A DNA stretch of 62,662 nucleotides from JBGZFC01 sp964631255 (GTDB taxonomy: Bacteria; Bacteroidota; Bacteroidia; Bacteroidales; Dysgonomonadaceae), in contig CAZVWS010000006.1 in the NCBI GenBank assembly GCA_964631255.1, positions 1 through 62,662 on the forward strand, written 5' to 3'. The first letter of the stretch is position 1, and each line of letters begins with the position of its first letter. The notes beneath the pieces were generated by a model. The model had not been told where the DNA came from, ran no database searches, and saw only the letters and a list, made by a program, of their open reading frames with translations. Positions 1 to 8,066 of this stretch are shown here, in pieces. A program made the translations under genes and the position numbers.

Positions 1-93
1 TCAATTCCTGCAGTGATTGAAATCTCCTTCTTCAATTCAGTTGCCGAGGCTTTGTCTTTCCCTGAAAAAAGTTGACTCCTAAAAAGAGTCAAA

Positions 94-549
94 ATGAAAA
101 CAGAAAAGTATGAATTTAGAGGGATTGGAAGTCCTCGTAGAGATTTTCCAACGGATGGAAGTCTAAAAAAGCAGTATTTATCCAAGGTGCTACATCTTTA
201 CTTCGAAGAAGGTCTGGGTTATCGTTCGATCAGTGAAATTTTACCGGTTTCATTTGCATCTGTTGGTTATTGGATTCGTAACTTTGTCAAAGAATACACA
301 ACTAAGGCAGAAATTATGGAAGCCATCTCAAATCTTGACAAATCCTCAGGGAAAAGTTCTAAGAAGGCAAAGGATAATATCAATGTAGCTTCATCAAAAG
401 AAACTGACTCTTTGGAGACGGAACTGGCACATCTCAGGGAAGAGTTAAAGTATCAGCGTCTGAGGGCTGATGCGTATGATGAGATGATAAACGTTGCAGA
501 AGCACAATTTAACATCAAAATAAGAAAAAAAGTTGGCGCCAAACAATAA
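94..549 (+). CDS. IS3-family transposase OrfA (HTH subunit)
   Basis: This 151-residue protein is the DNA-binding part of an IS3-type transposase. A helix-turn-helix is visible at about residues 41-64 (YRSISEILPVSFASVGYW), and a leucine-rich coiled coil at about 104-135 would serve for multimerisation, as usual in OrfA proteins. The start at 94 follows a small hairpin (TTGACTC at 72-78, GAGTCAA at 86-92), which in other IS elements helps block read-through transcription from outside. The gene ends with TAA at 547, just after the A7 slippery run. OrfB is open in the -1 frame, so most active transposase should be the OrfAB fusion, with OrfA alone acting as a regulator. This is family knowledge, not shown here. 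Confidence 0.85.
   Translation: MKTEKYEFRGIGSPRRDFPTDGSLKKQYLSKVLHLYFEEGLGYRSISEILPVSFASVGYWIRNFVKEYTTKAEIMEAISNLDKSSGKSSKKAKDNINVASSKETDSLETELAHLREELKYQRLRADAYDEMINVAEAQFNIKIRKKVGAKQ
525..543 (+). promoter_or_regulatory. Programmed -1 ribosomal frameshift site
   Basis: In the OrfA frame the sequence reads A-AAA-AAA-G at 525-532, the canonical slippery heptamer used by IS3 elements. A slip of one base gives a frame that stays open from 531 through the OrfB start and on to 1499, adding residues SWRQTITNLHTQDKRQYPIA upstream of the annotated OrfB. A perfect 10-bp palindrome (TTGGCGCCAA) follows directly, but it has no loop, so it cannot be the stimulatory hairpin by itself. Confidence 0.8.
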
Positions 550-593
550 CGAACCTGCATACACAAGACAAGCGACAATATCCCATAGCTGCC

Positions 594-1499
594 TTGTGTA
601 GATTGTTTGGCGTTACCAAGCAGGCATATTTCAAAGATATTGAACAGAACAGACTTAGCAAACTCACTCAAGAAGCGTTTGCCGTGGAGTTTATCCATTC
701 TATCAGAAAAATAGATCCGGGCATCGGAGGCATGAAACTGTGGTACATGTATCGTAAAGAGTTCAAAGGAAATGCCCCTTTGGGGCGTGACCGTTTCGAG
801 ACGGTTGTCGATAAATACGGGCTTAAAGTGCGTCAGAAAATCAGAAAGCCTCGCACTACAGACTCTCGTCACGGATTACCGTTATATCCGAATCTGGTCA
901 AGGCCTTCATCCCTGAAGGTCCGAATCAGTTATGGGTAAGTGACATTACTTATATTCCGATTTGGATAGATGATGGCGAGTGTAAGTTCTGTTATCTTTC
1001 TCTTATAATGGATGCTTACTCCGAAGAAATTATGGGATATCAAGTCGGAGCCACTTTGGAAGCTTTCTATTGCATCATGTCCCTCCGCAAGGCTTTGAGG
1101 AAGTGTGATGAAAGGCTGGCTGATTTGACAGCCCTAATACACCATTCCGATCGAGGTATTCAATATGCCAGCTCAAGATATGTGGATATCCTTAAGGAAC
1201 GCTCCATAAGGATTAGCATGACGGAAATCGGGAATCCGAAGGAGAATCCTCAAGCTGAACGAATTAATAACACGTTTAAGAATGAATTATTTTATAATCG
1301 CCACTTCTGCTCTCTTGCCGAAGTAAGAGCCGGTGTAGATATGGCTGTAGAGTTCTACAACAGAAGTCGCCCACATATGAGTATAGATATGATGACGCCA
1401 AATGAAGCATCTTTGTGTCAAGGAAAACTAAAGAAAAGGTGGCACAGTTATCGGGAGGCAGCTATAAATAAATTATCTGATACGGGAGATAATCCCTGA
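594..1499 (+). CDS. IS3-family transposase OrfB (DDE integrase)
   Basis: This 301-residue protein is the catalytic domain of an IS3 transposase (rve integrase fold), which cuts and joins the element's ends in the cytoplasm. The catalytic triad is readable as D117 (WVSDITYI), D186 (HHSDRGIQY) and E222 (NPQAERINN). The 35 residues between D186 and E222 are exactly the DD(35)E spacing of this family. The stand-alone start is a weak TTG at 594. The natural product is more likely the OrfAB fusion made by frameshifting at 525-531, because the frame is open back to that point. No internal stop or truncation is seen. Confidence 0.9.
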   Translation: MCRLFGVTKQAYFKDIEQNRLSKLTQEAFAVEFIHSIRKIDPGIGGMKLWYMYRKEFKGNAPLGRDRFETVVDKYGLKVRQKIRKPRTTDSRHGLPLYPNLVKAFIPEGPNQLWVSDITYIPIWIDDGECKFCYLSLIMDAYSEEIMGYQVGATLEAFYCIMSLRKALRKCDERLADLTALIHHSDRGIQYASSRYVDILKERSIRISMTEIGNPKENPQAERINNTFKNELFYNRHFCSLAEVRAGVDMAVEFYNRSRPHMSIDMMTPNEASLCQGKLKKRWHSYREAAINKLSDTGDNP

Positions 1500-1512
1500 A
1501 TAAAGTATACCT

Positions 1513-1572
1513 TTATCCCTGCCTGTGGTCGCCATTGAGCTACGCTCTTCTGTCAACCACAGGCAGGGATAA
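1513..1572. repeat. Perfect 17-bp inverted repeat at the IS right end
   Basis: The arms 1513-1529 and 1556-1572 are exact complements (TTATCCCTGCCTGTGGT and its reverse), with a 26-base spacer that contains a small GAGC-TAC-GCTC hairpin. The outer part of the right arm coincides with the candidate right terminal repeat of the IS, so the left arm is an inverted copy of it. No T-run follows, so it is not a standard terminator. Confidence 0.85.
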
Positions 1573-1677
1573 GACAAACAAAGTCAACTTAAAAAAGGAA
1601 TAATAATTAACTGAGTCAACTTTACATAGGGATTGTAAAATCAACAGTCAACTAAAATCAGGATAATACATTTCACG
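1551..1677 (+). repeat. Four degenerate 31-32 bp tandem repeats
   Basis: The motif AGTCAACT-N6-AGGRAT occurs at 1551 (TGTCAACC variant), 1582, 1614 and 1646, spaced 31, 32 and 32 bases. Only the two short blocks are conserved, always exactly six bases apart. An inverted fifth copy sits left of the transposase genes at 58-77. Position and orientation suggest binding sites for the transposase or another DNA-binding protein, but that is inference. Confidence 0.7.
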
Positions 1678-1683
1678 CACCCC

Positions 1684-1734
1684 CCAGTGCACGGTGCAAG
1701 CCCCCTTTATATAGGGGCTTGCACCGTGCACTGG
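1684..1734. repeat. Perfect 21-bp GC-rich inverted repeat
   Basis: The arms 1684-1704 and 1714-1734 are perfectly complementary over 21 bp, with a nine-base loop (CTTTATATA). The stem is much richer in G+C than its surroundings. There is no U-tract on either strand, so it does not look like an intrinsic terminator. It could be a cruciform, a recombination site or the remnant of a small mobile element. Confidence 0.9.
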
Positions 1735-1776
1735 AAGGTGTAGCAGAAAAAATTCTAAATATTTAGTATGTAATTC

Positions 1777-1808
1777 TTTGGGGCTTCGTCCTTTTTTATA
1801 TACCTTTG
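1777..1808 (+). promoter_or_regulatory. Bacteroidetes-type promoter (TTTG-N20-TACCTTTG)
   Basis: A -33 box TTTG at 1777-1780 and a -7 box TACCTTTG at 1801-1808, separated by 20 bases, match the Bacteroidota primary sigma factor consensus. Transcription would start near 1812. No protein gene follows before the terminator at 1982-2024. Confidence 0.65.
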
Positions 1809-1811
1809 TAC

Positions 1812-2024
1812 CCACCAAAAGAGAGCAATTGTGCTTTCAATAGGCTGTCAGAACAGTAGTCATAACGCAATCAAATTACTGCTACAAAAATGCTACAGAA
1901 CTGATTTGTCAAAGTTGGTAGGGTATTGAAATACAACGAAATAAGAGGTGGTTGTTCACAAACCTCTCTCTCCGCAATAAGGGGTGTAAATCAAGCAATT
2001 GCGAGATTTGCACCCATTTTTTTT
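1812..2024 (+). ncRNA. Candidate small RNA of about 210 nt
   Basis: A well-formed promoter ends at 1808 and a terminator ends at 2024, with no open reading frame longer than 32 codons between them. The predicted 5' end (CCCACCAA, 1811-1818) can pair with TTGGTAGGG (1915-1923), with one bulged A, closing a domain of about 110 nt. The terminator hairpin follows. No similarity to a named RNA family is recognised. It could instead be a decayed gene or the edge of an integrated element. The call rests on signals alone. Confidence 0.4.
1982..2024 (+). terminator. Intrinsic terminator of the candidate small RNA
   Basis: GGGTGTAAATC (1982-1992) pairs with GATTTGCACCC (2005-2015) through one G-U pair, followed by A and eight Ts at 2017-2024. 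It lies upstream of the peptidase gene at 2152, so it insulates that gene. Confidence 0.75.
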
Positions 2025-2151
2025 GTTTCCTTACACACCAATTATTTGAATCATCTTTCTCTTCATTAAAAAATTTGCCCTACATATCTTTCTTTTTTCC
2101 AAAGTTAAATTCGTATTTTTGCCATCCCAATCCGCAATAAAAATATCTATT

Positions 2152-4284
2152 ATGCAAAAAAACTTTTTTCTTATTCTGTTGCTCGCTATTTCAAGCGCGC
2201 TATCCGCTCAACAAAACAAACAATTCACGCTGGATGAACTGATTCCGGGCGGAAAAGATTTTTATTCCTACTATCCGCGTATACCAATACAATATCAGTG
2301 GTTTGGAGATAAATTAATCGGCATCAGAAACGGCACAGTCTTCGAAATAGAAAACTTCAAACAGCCCGATGAAGAAAAAACATTGTTCACTTTCAGCGAA
2401 TTGCTCGAAAACGACAACCGGATGTTTCATGTTTCGTTCCCCCGAAAAGGATCAGCTGTGCAGCTTTTCACTCAAAAAGGGCTGGGCATTTACAATATCG
2501 CAACCAAACAACACGAAGCATTTTTTGCCTATCCCGACGGCGGCGCCAACTACGAGCTATCGCCCCGACAAGATTATTTGGCTTACACGAAAGGCAACAA
2601 CCTATACATCTCGGATAAACAGGGAAATGAAACGCCCATTTCTTCCGAAGAAAACAAAGGCATTGTCTACGGACAGGCTGTTCATCGAAACGAATTCGGT
2701 ATCAACGGCGGCATATTTTGGTCGCCTGACGGCGAAAAATTAGCGTTCTACCGAATGGACGAAACTATGGTAACCGATTATCCCATTGTGGATATTTCTG
2801 CCCGCACAGCACAACTCAACGCAATTAAATACCCCATGGCGGGCGAACGAAGCCACGAAGTAACCATCGGTATTTACGATACAAAAACAGGGAAAACAGG
2901 TTATTTAAAAACCGGCGAACCCAAAGATAAATTTCTGACAAACGTGGCGTGGAGCCCTGACGGAAAATCTATTTATGTTGCCGAACTTAATCGGGAACAA
3001 AACCACATGAATCTCAACCGCTATGATGCCGCCACGGGCGAGTTGGACAAAACCCTTTTCGAAGAAACACATTCCAAATACATAGAGCCGCAGCATTCGG
3101 TGCTATTTGTAAAAGACAAGCCGCAACAGTTTGTTTGGCAAAGCAATCGCGATGGATACAATCACCTGTATCTTTATGACACATCGGGAAAATTACTCAA
3201 ACAACTGACCAAAGGTGCATGGGAAATAACCGAGGTCATAGGTTTTGACGAAAAAGGAGAGAATCTATTTTATGTTTCCACTCAGCCCACACCGGTTGAC
3301 AGACATATTTACTCCGTGAATATGAAGAGCGGTAAAGCGACACGACACACTAACGCTCCGGGTATGCACGCTGCAACGCTAAGCACATCGGGGCTTTACC
3401 TTATCGATCGATACTCGGCACACAACAACCCGGGAAAAGCAGAACTCATCGATACCCGCAAGCAGAAAACGCATTTGTTCGCGGAGGCGCAAAACCCGTT
3501 TGCCGATATCGATATACCCTCTGTGGAATTGGGAACCATCAAAGCTGCCGACGGCACAACCGATTTGTATTATCGGATGATAAAGCCCGCCCATTTCGAT
3601 GCATCCAAGAAACACCCCGTGGCGGTGTATGTCTATGGCGGCCCGCACTCGCAAATGGTGCAAAACCGTTGGCGATACGGCTCCGGCGGATGGGAAATGT
3701 ATATGGCGCAAAAAGGATACGTGGTTTTCGTGCTGGATAACCGGGGAACATCTTATCGGGGACGTGATTTCGAAAACGTAACGCACCGCCAACTGGGAAT
3801 GGAAGAGATAAAAGACCAAATGCGTGGTGTGGAGTTCCTGCAATCGCTCCCATACGTAGATGCCGACCGAATGGGCATTCACGGATGGAGTTTTGGTGGA
3901 TTTCTAACGATAAACATGCTGCTGAGCCATCCCGACGTGTTTAAGGTGGGCGTTGCCGGCGGTCCGGTTATCGATTGGAAATATTACGAAGTGATGTACG
4001 GCGAGCGATATATGGACACCCCGCAAGAAAACCCCGACGGATACAAAAATGCCAGTCTGCTCCACAAAGCCGATAGGCTAAAATCGCGTCTGCTCCTCAT
4101 TCACGGCGACGAAGACCCGGTGGTGGTCATGCAGCACAGTTTACAATTCCTGAAAACGTGTATTGGTGTTGGCTCGCACCCCGATTTCTTTGTCTATCCG
4201 GGACACGAGCATAATATGATGGGTCCCGACAGGGTGCATCTGCACGAACATATAACGAGGTATTTTGAGGATTTCAATAAATAG
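2152..4284 (+). CDS. S9 family prolyl oligopeptidase (DPP-IV type)
   Basis: This is a 710-residue secreted or periplasmic serine peptidase that would remove X-Pro or X-Ala dipeptides from peptide N-termini. Residues 1-19 form a signal peptide (MQKNFFLILLLAISSALSA, Sec type). The N-terminal half is a DPP-IV-like beta-propeller. The C-terminal hydrolase domain has the triad S580 (HGWSFGG), D655 (GDEDPVV) and H687 (GHEHN). I chose ATG 2152 because the signal peptide begins there and a -7 box TATTTTTG lies at 2114-2121. Length fits the DPP-IV family (about 700-750). It stands alone: a terminator lies before it and about 110 bases separate it from the next operon. Confidence 0.9.
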   Translation: MQKNFFLILLLAISSALSAQQNKQFTLDELIPGGKDFYSYYPRIPIQYQWFGDKLIGIRNGTVFEIENFKQPDEEKTLFTFSELLENDNRMFHVSFPRKGSAVQLFTQKGLGIYNIATKQHEAFFAYPDGGANYELSPRQDYLAYTKGNNLYISDKQGNETPISSEENKGIVYGQAVHRNEFGINGGIFWSPDGEKLAFYRMDETMVTDYPIVDISARTAQLNAIKYPMAGERSHEVTIGIYDTKTGKTGYLKTGEPKDKFLTNVAWSPDGKSIYVAELNREQNHMNLNRYDAATGELDKTLFEETHSKYIEPQHSVLFVKDKPQQFVWQSNRDGYNHLYLYDTSGKLLKQLTKGAWEITEVIGFDEKGENLFYVSTQPTPVDRHIYSVNMKSGKATRHTNAPGMHAATLSTSGLYLIDRYSAHNNPGKAELIDTRKQKTHLFAEAQNPFADIDIPSVELGTIKAADGTTDLYYRMIKPAHFDASKKHPVAVYVYGGPHSQMVQNRWRYGSGGWEMYMAQKGYVVFVLDNRGTSYRGRDFENVTHRQLGMEEIKDQMRGVEFLQSLPYVDADRMGIHGWSFGGFLTINMLLSHPDVFKVGVAGGPVIDWKYYEVMYGERYMDTPQENPDGYKNASLLHKADRLKSRLLLIHGDEDPVVVMQHSLQFLKTCIGVGSHPDFFVYPGHEHNMMGPDRVHLHEHITRYFEDFNK

Positions 4285-4376
4285 ACTATAAGAACCAAGA
4301 ATAAAGAGCCGAGACAATAATAACTAAATTTAAAAAGTCAATTTTAGAGGATTGAAGGTAAATCGTAAATTCTCCG

Positions 4377-4384
4377 TATCTTTG
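4377..4384 (+). promoter_or_regulatory. -7 promoter box TATCTTTG
   Basis: The box matches TAnnTTTG. It sits only nine bases before the ATG at 4394, so the mRNA leader would be about six bases or fewer. No clear -33 TTTG is present at the usual distance. Confidence 0.5.
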
Positions 4385-4393
4385 CAAACGAAT

Positions 4394-5221
4394 ATGCAAT
4401 ACGACCTATTTTCATCCGATAAATTTTCGTTTTTCAGCCTTAGCAGCGGCAGTTGTGGCAATTGCTACTATTTGGGCAACATCCATTACGGCATGCTTAT
4501 CGATGCCGGACTGGGGCCGCGTGTGATTAAAAAACGCCTGGCCGAACACGGTATCGATTTCTCCACCATCCACGCTCTGCTTATCACGCACGACCACTAC
4601 GACCACATAAAATCCGCTGCCTATTTAGCCGAAAAGATGAATATTCCGGTTTATGCCACCGCAGAAGTGCATCGCGGCATTCGCAAATGTCCGCTCATAA
4701 AAAACAGCATCGTGGGAGCAGCCAAACAGGTTGTTGAGAAGAGAAAATCGTTCCAAATAAAAGATTTCAGAATTACGCCTTTCGACGTACCACACGACAG
4801 CAACGACAACGCGGGCTATTTTTTCGAGTTCGGAAATCACAAAATGACTCTGGCAACCGATGTAGGAGCCATTACCGACGAATTGGCGTATTACATCGGT
4901 AAAGCCCATCACTTGGTTATCGAGAGTAACTATGACGAGGATTTACTAAAAAACGGCAGCTATCCCTATCAATTGAAACAGCGTATCAGCAATGGGACAG
5001 GACATTTGAGCAACCGACAAATTGCCGAATTTCTGGCAAACAATTGTACTCCACATTTACGCAATATCTGGCTCTGCCACCTGAGCGGCGACAACAACCA
5101 CCCCGAATTGGCATACAAAACAATGGAAGATGAACTCCGTAGAAAAGGGATAGAAGTTGGTGTAGAAGTAAATCTGGAAGTTTTCCGCCGAAATGTGTTA
5201 TCATCAAAAATCGAGTTTTAA
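4394..5221 (+). CDS. MBL-fold metallo-hydrolase (YycJ/WalJ-like)
   Basis: This 275-residue cytoplasmic metallo-beta-lactamase fold protein has the metal-binding motif HxHxDH at residues 66-71 (THDHYDH) and an N-terminal SGSCGNCYYL strand-turn typical of the YycJ/WalJ group, nucleases or hydrolases linked to DNA repair and wall homeostasis in other bacteria. Further metal ligands are likely in VPHDSND and ATDVG. The start at ATG 4394 places the SLSSGSCGN motif close to the N-terminus; the upstream TTG at 4352 lies before the promoter box. It heads a run of genes spaced by 4 bases or overlapping by ATGA, so it is probably co-transcribed with the glycosyltransferases. The exact substrate is not known. 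Confidence 0.85.
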   Translation: MQYDLFSSDKFSFFSLSSGSCGNCYYLGNIHYGMLIDAGLGPRVIKKRLAEHGIDFSTIHALLITHDHYDHIKSAAYLAEKMNIPVYATAEVHRGIRKCPLIKNSIVGAAKQVVEKRKSFQIKDFRITPFDVPHDSNDNAGYFFEFGNHKMTLATDVGAITDELAYYIGKAHHLVIESNYDEDLLKNGSYPYQLKQRISNGTGHLSNRQIAEFLANNCTPHLRNIWLCHLSGDNNHPELAYKTMEDELRRKGIEVGVEVNLEVFRRNVLSSKIEF

Positions 5222-5225
5222 ACTT

Positions 5226-6128
5226 ATGGCACTTGCTCCTGTCCTACTTTTCACGTATAACCGTCCGCTTCATACGCAACAAACGCTAAAGGCTCTGCGC
5301 AATAACGCATTATGTGCCGAAAGCGAATTGTTCGTTTTTTCTGACGGATACAAAGACGATGCAGACAAGCAGGCGGTGATGGAGGTACGACAACTGATTG
5401 CCTCGTTGGATGGATTCAAAAAAATTCATCTTGTTGAAAACAAACAAAATCTTGGGTTGGCAAAAAATATTATTGATGGCGTAACACGTGTGATGGAGCA
5501 ATTCGGCAAAGTGATTGTGCTGGAAGATGATTTAATTACATCGCCCTATTTTCTGACGTTTATGAACGATGCGCTGAACAAGTTTGAAAACGAAGAGAAA
5601 ATTGGACACATCCACGCTTTCTGCTATCCCAATCTAAATTTGCCCGATACTTTTTTAATAAAATGGACCGGCAGTTGGGGCTGGGCAACTTGGCAACGGG
5701 CATGGAAACATTTCAATCCCGATGGCAAAGCCCTCCTTCGGGAGTTAGAAAGCCGAAAACTAACTAAAACATTCGATTTCAACAATAGCTATCCATATAC
5801 ACGAATGCTATACCGACAAACGGTTGGCATCAACAATTCGTGGGCAATCAGATGGAACGCGTCGCTTTTTCTGCAAAATATATTATCGGTAAATGCCGGC
5901 AAATCGTTGGTACAAAACATCGGATTCGATGGAAGCGGCACGCATAGCGGTTCGCAAGAGATTTATACGACACCGCTTTATGAAAAAAAACCGGAGATAA
6001 ACATCCCGCAAATTACCGAAAATAAAAAAGCACGCGAAGCATACCAAAAATACTACATCCAAACCAATGGATTTTGGGCAAAGTTAAAAAGAAGGATAAA
6101 ACGAATAATTAACCCAGTATCACTATGA
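5226..6128 (+). CDS. Glycosyltransferase family 2-like protein
   Basis: This 300-residue enzyme probably transfers a sugar from a nucleotide donor during envelope glycan synthesis. The N-terminus APVLLFTYNRP and the acidic VLEDDL (a DxD-like metal site) fit a GT-A fold, and the conserved WGWATWQRAWKHF block is typical of a Bacteroidales group related to GNT-I-type transferases. ATG 5226 lies four bases after the preceding stop. It ends in an ATGA overlap with the next gene, which indicates translational coupling. There is no signal peptide or membrane span; the C-terminus is basic (KLKRRIKRI) and may contact the membrane. Donor and acceptor sugars are unknown. Confidence 0.85.
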   Translation: MALAPVLLFTYNRPLHTQQTLKALRNNALCAESELFVFSDGYKDDADKQAVMEVRQLIASLDGFKKIHLVENKQNLGLAKNIIDGVTRVMEQFGKVIVLEDDLITSPYFLTFMNDALNKFENEEKIGHIHAFCYPNLNLPDTFLIKWTGSWGWATWQRAWKHFNPDGKALLRELESRKLTKTFDFNNSYPYTRMLYRQTVGINNSWAIRWNASLFLQNILSVNAGKSLVQNIGFDGSGTHSGSQEIYTTPLYEKKPEINIPQITENKKAREAYQKYYIQTNGFWAKLKRRIKRIINPVSL

Positions 6129-7357
6129 AAGTTCTCATCATAAGCACATCCGACATACACGGCGGAGCAGCCATTGCCGCTTTCCGATTGATGAATGCGT
6201 TGCAAACAAACGGTGTGAATGCCCAAATGTTGGTCAAAGACAAGCGGACGAATAACGATGACGTGATTTCATCGGGCGGAAAGACAAAAAACAAATGGAA
6301 TTTCTATTGGGAACGCGGACAAATTTTTCTGCAAAACCGATTGTCGCGCGAAAATCTGTTCGACGTATCCATCGCCAATATCGGTATTTCAGTAACAGAA
6401 CTCCCCCAATTTAAACAAGCCGATATTATCCACCTGCACTGGATTAACCAGGGTATGCTGTCTATCGACGAGATAGAAAAAATTCTTGCCTCCGGCAAAA
6501 AAGTGGTGTGGACTATGCACGACATGTGGGCGTTTACCGGAATTTGCCACCACGCCGGCGTGTGCAAAAACTACGAAAAAGCGTGTGGTTCGTGTCCGTA
6601 TCTTATCTCGGCGTCGGCAAACGATTTGTCGAACCAACTGTTCCTCAAAAAACAAGCCGCTTACGCCAAAGGAAAAATCACTTTTGTTGCTTGCAGCAAT
6701 TGGCTCAAAGAGTTGGCAGAAAAAAGTCCGCTAATCGAGCAACACAATGTTGTTTCCATCCCGAATCCCATCGATACAACGCAATTTTATCCGCGAGACA
6801 AAAACCAGGTACGCAAAAAGCTAAACCTGCCTGCCGATAAAAAAATAGTGCTTTTCGCAGCCGTAAAAGCTTCTGACCCACGCAAAGGAATGAGTTATCT
6901 GATAGAAGCAAGCCGGTTGATGGCGCAGCATCCCAACGATATTTTGTTTCTCATTGCGGGAAACCACGGCGAAGAAATCGAAAAACAGCTCGCGCTTCCC
7001 GCCCGAAGTCTCGGGTACGTCCCCTCCGACGAAATGGTAGATATTTACAACGCTTCCGACCTGTTTGTAACGCCATCGTTGCAAGAAAATCTGCCCAATA
7101 CCATCATGGAAGCAATGGCATGCGGCACACCTTGCGTGGGATTTAACGTGGGCGGAATTCCCGAAATGATTGCACACGGCAAAAACGGTTACGTGGCGAC
7201 GTACAAGGACGATGCCGATTTGGCAAAAGGCATGTTGTGGACTTTGTACAAAGCCGATGCCGAGACGTTATCGGCAAACGCACGCGAGAAGGTGCTGACG
7301 GAATATGCACAAAATGCCATCGCCGAACAATACAAAAAATTATATGCAGGAGAATAA
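6125..7357 (+). CDS. Glycosyltransferase family 4 (GT-B fold)
   Basis: This 410-residue retaining-type glycosyltransferase opens with the N-terminal GT-B Rossmann strand MKVLIISTSDIHGGAAIAAF and has a C-terminal nucleotide-sugar domain with the EX7E-type block VTPSLQENLPNTIMEAMACG followed by PCVGFNVGGIPEMI. A Cys-rich segment (CHHAGVCKNYEKACGSCPYL, about residues 141-160) is shared with WcaC-like colanic/capsule transferases and may bind metal. The gene overlaps both neighbours: ATGA with the one before, 14 bp with the one after. It most likely builds a surface polysaccharide or a glycoprotein glycan. Confidence 0.9.
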   Translation: MKVLIISTSDIHGGAAIAAFRLMNALQTNGVNAQMLVKDKRTNNDDVISSGGKTKNKWNFYWERGQIFLQNRLSRENLFDVSIANIGISVTELPQFKQADIIHLHWINQGMLSIDEIEKILASGKKVVWTMHDMWAFTGICHHAGVCKNYEKACGSCPYLISASANDLSNQLFLKKQAAYAKGKITFVACSNWLKELAEKSPLIEQHNVVSIPNPIDTTQFYPRDKNQVRKKLNLPADKKIVLFAAVKASDPRKGMSYLIEASRLMAQHPNDILFLIAGNHGEEIEKQLALPARSLGYVPSDEMVDIYNASDLFVTPSLQENLPNTIMEAMACGTPCVGFNVGGIPEMIAHGKNGYVATYKDDADLAKGMLWTLYKADAETLSANAREKVLTEYAQNAIAEQYKKLYAGE

Positions 7358-8066
7358 CAGAATAACCAACGAGGCGCACTGGAACGAATATTGGAAAAAT
7401 TATCGCATCGATAAAGTTCCGCGCGATGTAGTTTTCGAAAAATACATGATGAAACTTACGCATGGCAGCAGTTTTATCGAAATTGGCGGATTCCCCGGTA
7501 TTTTTGCCGCTTATTTTTACAAACACGGCATTCGCGATGTGTCCATTCTCGATTTTCATTTGAACGAGGATATTGTCCGACAATTGGAGCAGCAGAACGC
7601 CTTGCCGCAAAATACCATTCATTGCATTCGCACCGATTTTTTCAATTTCAAGACCGAAAGAACCTACGATATTGTGTTTTCATCGGGATTTGCAGAACAT
7701 TTTCAAGACACCGCCGATGTTATTCGTCGCCACGTGAATTTGATGTCAGAAAAAGGGCAACTTCTTATTTTGATTCCCAACTTCTTGGGATTAAATGGAA
7801 AAATCCAAGCCCGATTCGACCCGGATAATTTGGCGGCGCACAATTTACAATCGATGGACACCAAATACTTGCGAGGTCTGATGCAAAATTTCGGATTTAG
7901 CGAATGTTCGGTGGAATATATCGGCAAACCGATGCTTTGGCTGGAGCCCAAACCCGAAAACAAAAAACACCTGCGCAAAGTAAAAATTACGAGTTATCTC
8001 CTAAAATTGTTCCCGATTAAAGGACGATTGTTGTCGCCCTTTATCGCCATTTACGCGAAAAAATGA
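7344..8066 (+). CDS. SAM-dependent class I methyltransferase
   Basis: This 240-residue protein has a class I methyltransferase fold. Motif I reads SFIEIGGFPGIFAAYF, followed by the acidic strand VSILDFH, and a post-I region VFSSGFAEHF. The start at ATG 7344 overlaps the upstream glycosyltransferase by 14 bp; an upstream in-frame ATG at 7305 would lengthen the overlap without adding a recognisable element. Its position between two glycosyltransferases suggests methylation of a sugar or glycan rather than DNA or RNA, but this is contextual inference. It overlaps the next gene by ATGA. Confidence 0.8.
   Translation: MQENNRITNEAHWNEYWKNYRIDKVPRDVVFEKYMMKLTHGSSFIEIGGFPGIFAAYFYKHGIRDVSILDFHLNEDIVRQLEQQNALPQNTIHCIRTDFFNFKTERTYDIVFSSGFAEHFQDTADVIRRHVNLMSEKGQLLILIPNFLGLNGKIQARFDPDNLAAHNLQSMDTKYLRGLMQNFGFSECSVEYIGKPMLWLEPKPENKKHLRKVKITSYLLKLFPIKGRLLSPFIAIYAKK

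Larger units (their letters stand above)
51..1623 (+). mobile_element. IS3-family insertion sequence (orfA/orfB)
   Basis: Two overlapping-frame genes, an HTH/coiled-coil OrfA and a DDE integrase OrfB joined by a -1 frameshift site, are the hallmark of IS3 elements. The ends are uncertain. One candidate pair of inverted repeats lies at 51-64 and 1564-1578 (TTTGTC then TCCCTG, with one base inserted on the right). A second pair is AAAGTTGACTC at 68-78 against its complement at 1613-1623. No convincing target-site duplication is visible next to either pair. Both transposase reading frames are intact, so the element could be active. Confidence 0.8.

Noticed and set aside
1..75. Open frame from the window edge ending in TGA at 73-75
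   Set aside because: Only 24 codons are visible and the stop falls inside the IS terminal region. It may be the tail of an interrupted gene, but no motif supports it.
1551..1677. Possible CRISPR array
   Set aside because: Spacing is regular, but only two short blocks (8 and 6 bases) are conserved, and no cas gene is present. The repeats fit a binding-site array better.
1952..2140. 62-codon frame upstream of the S9 peptidase
   Set aside because: It crosses a clear terminator hairpin with T8 and overlaps the peptidase promoter; the translated product has no recognisable feature.
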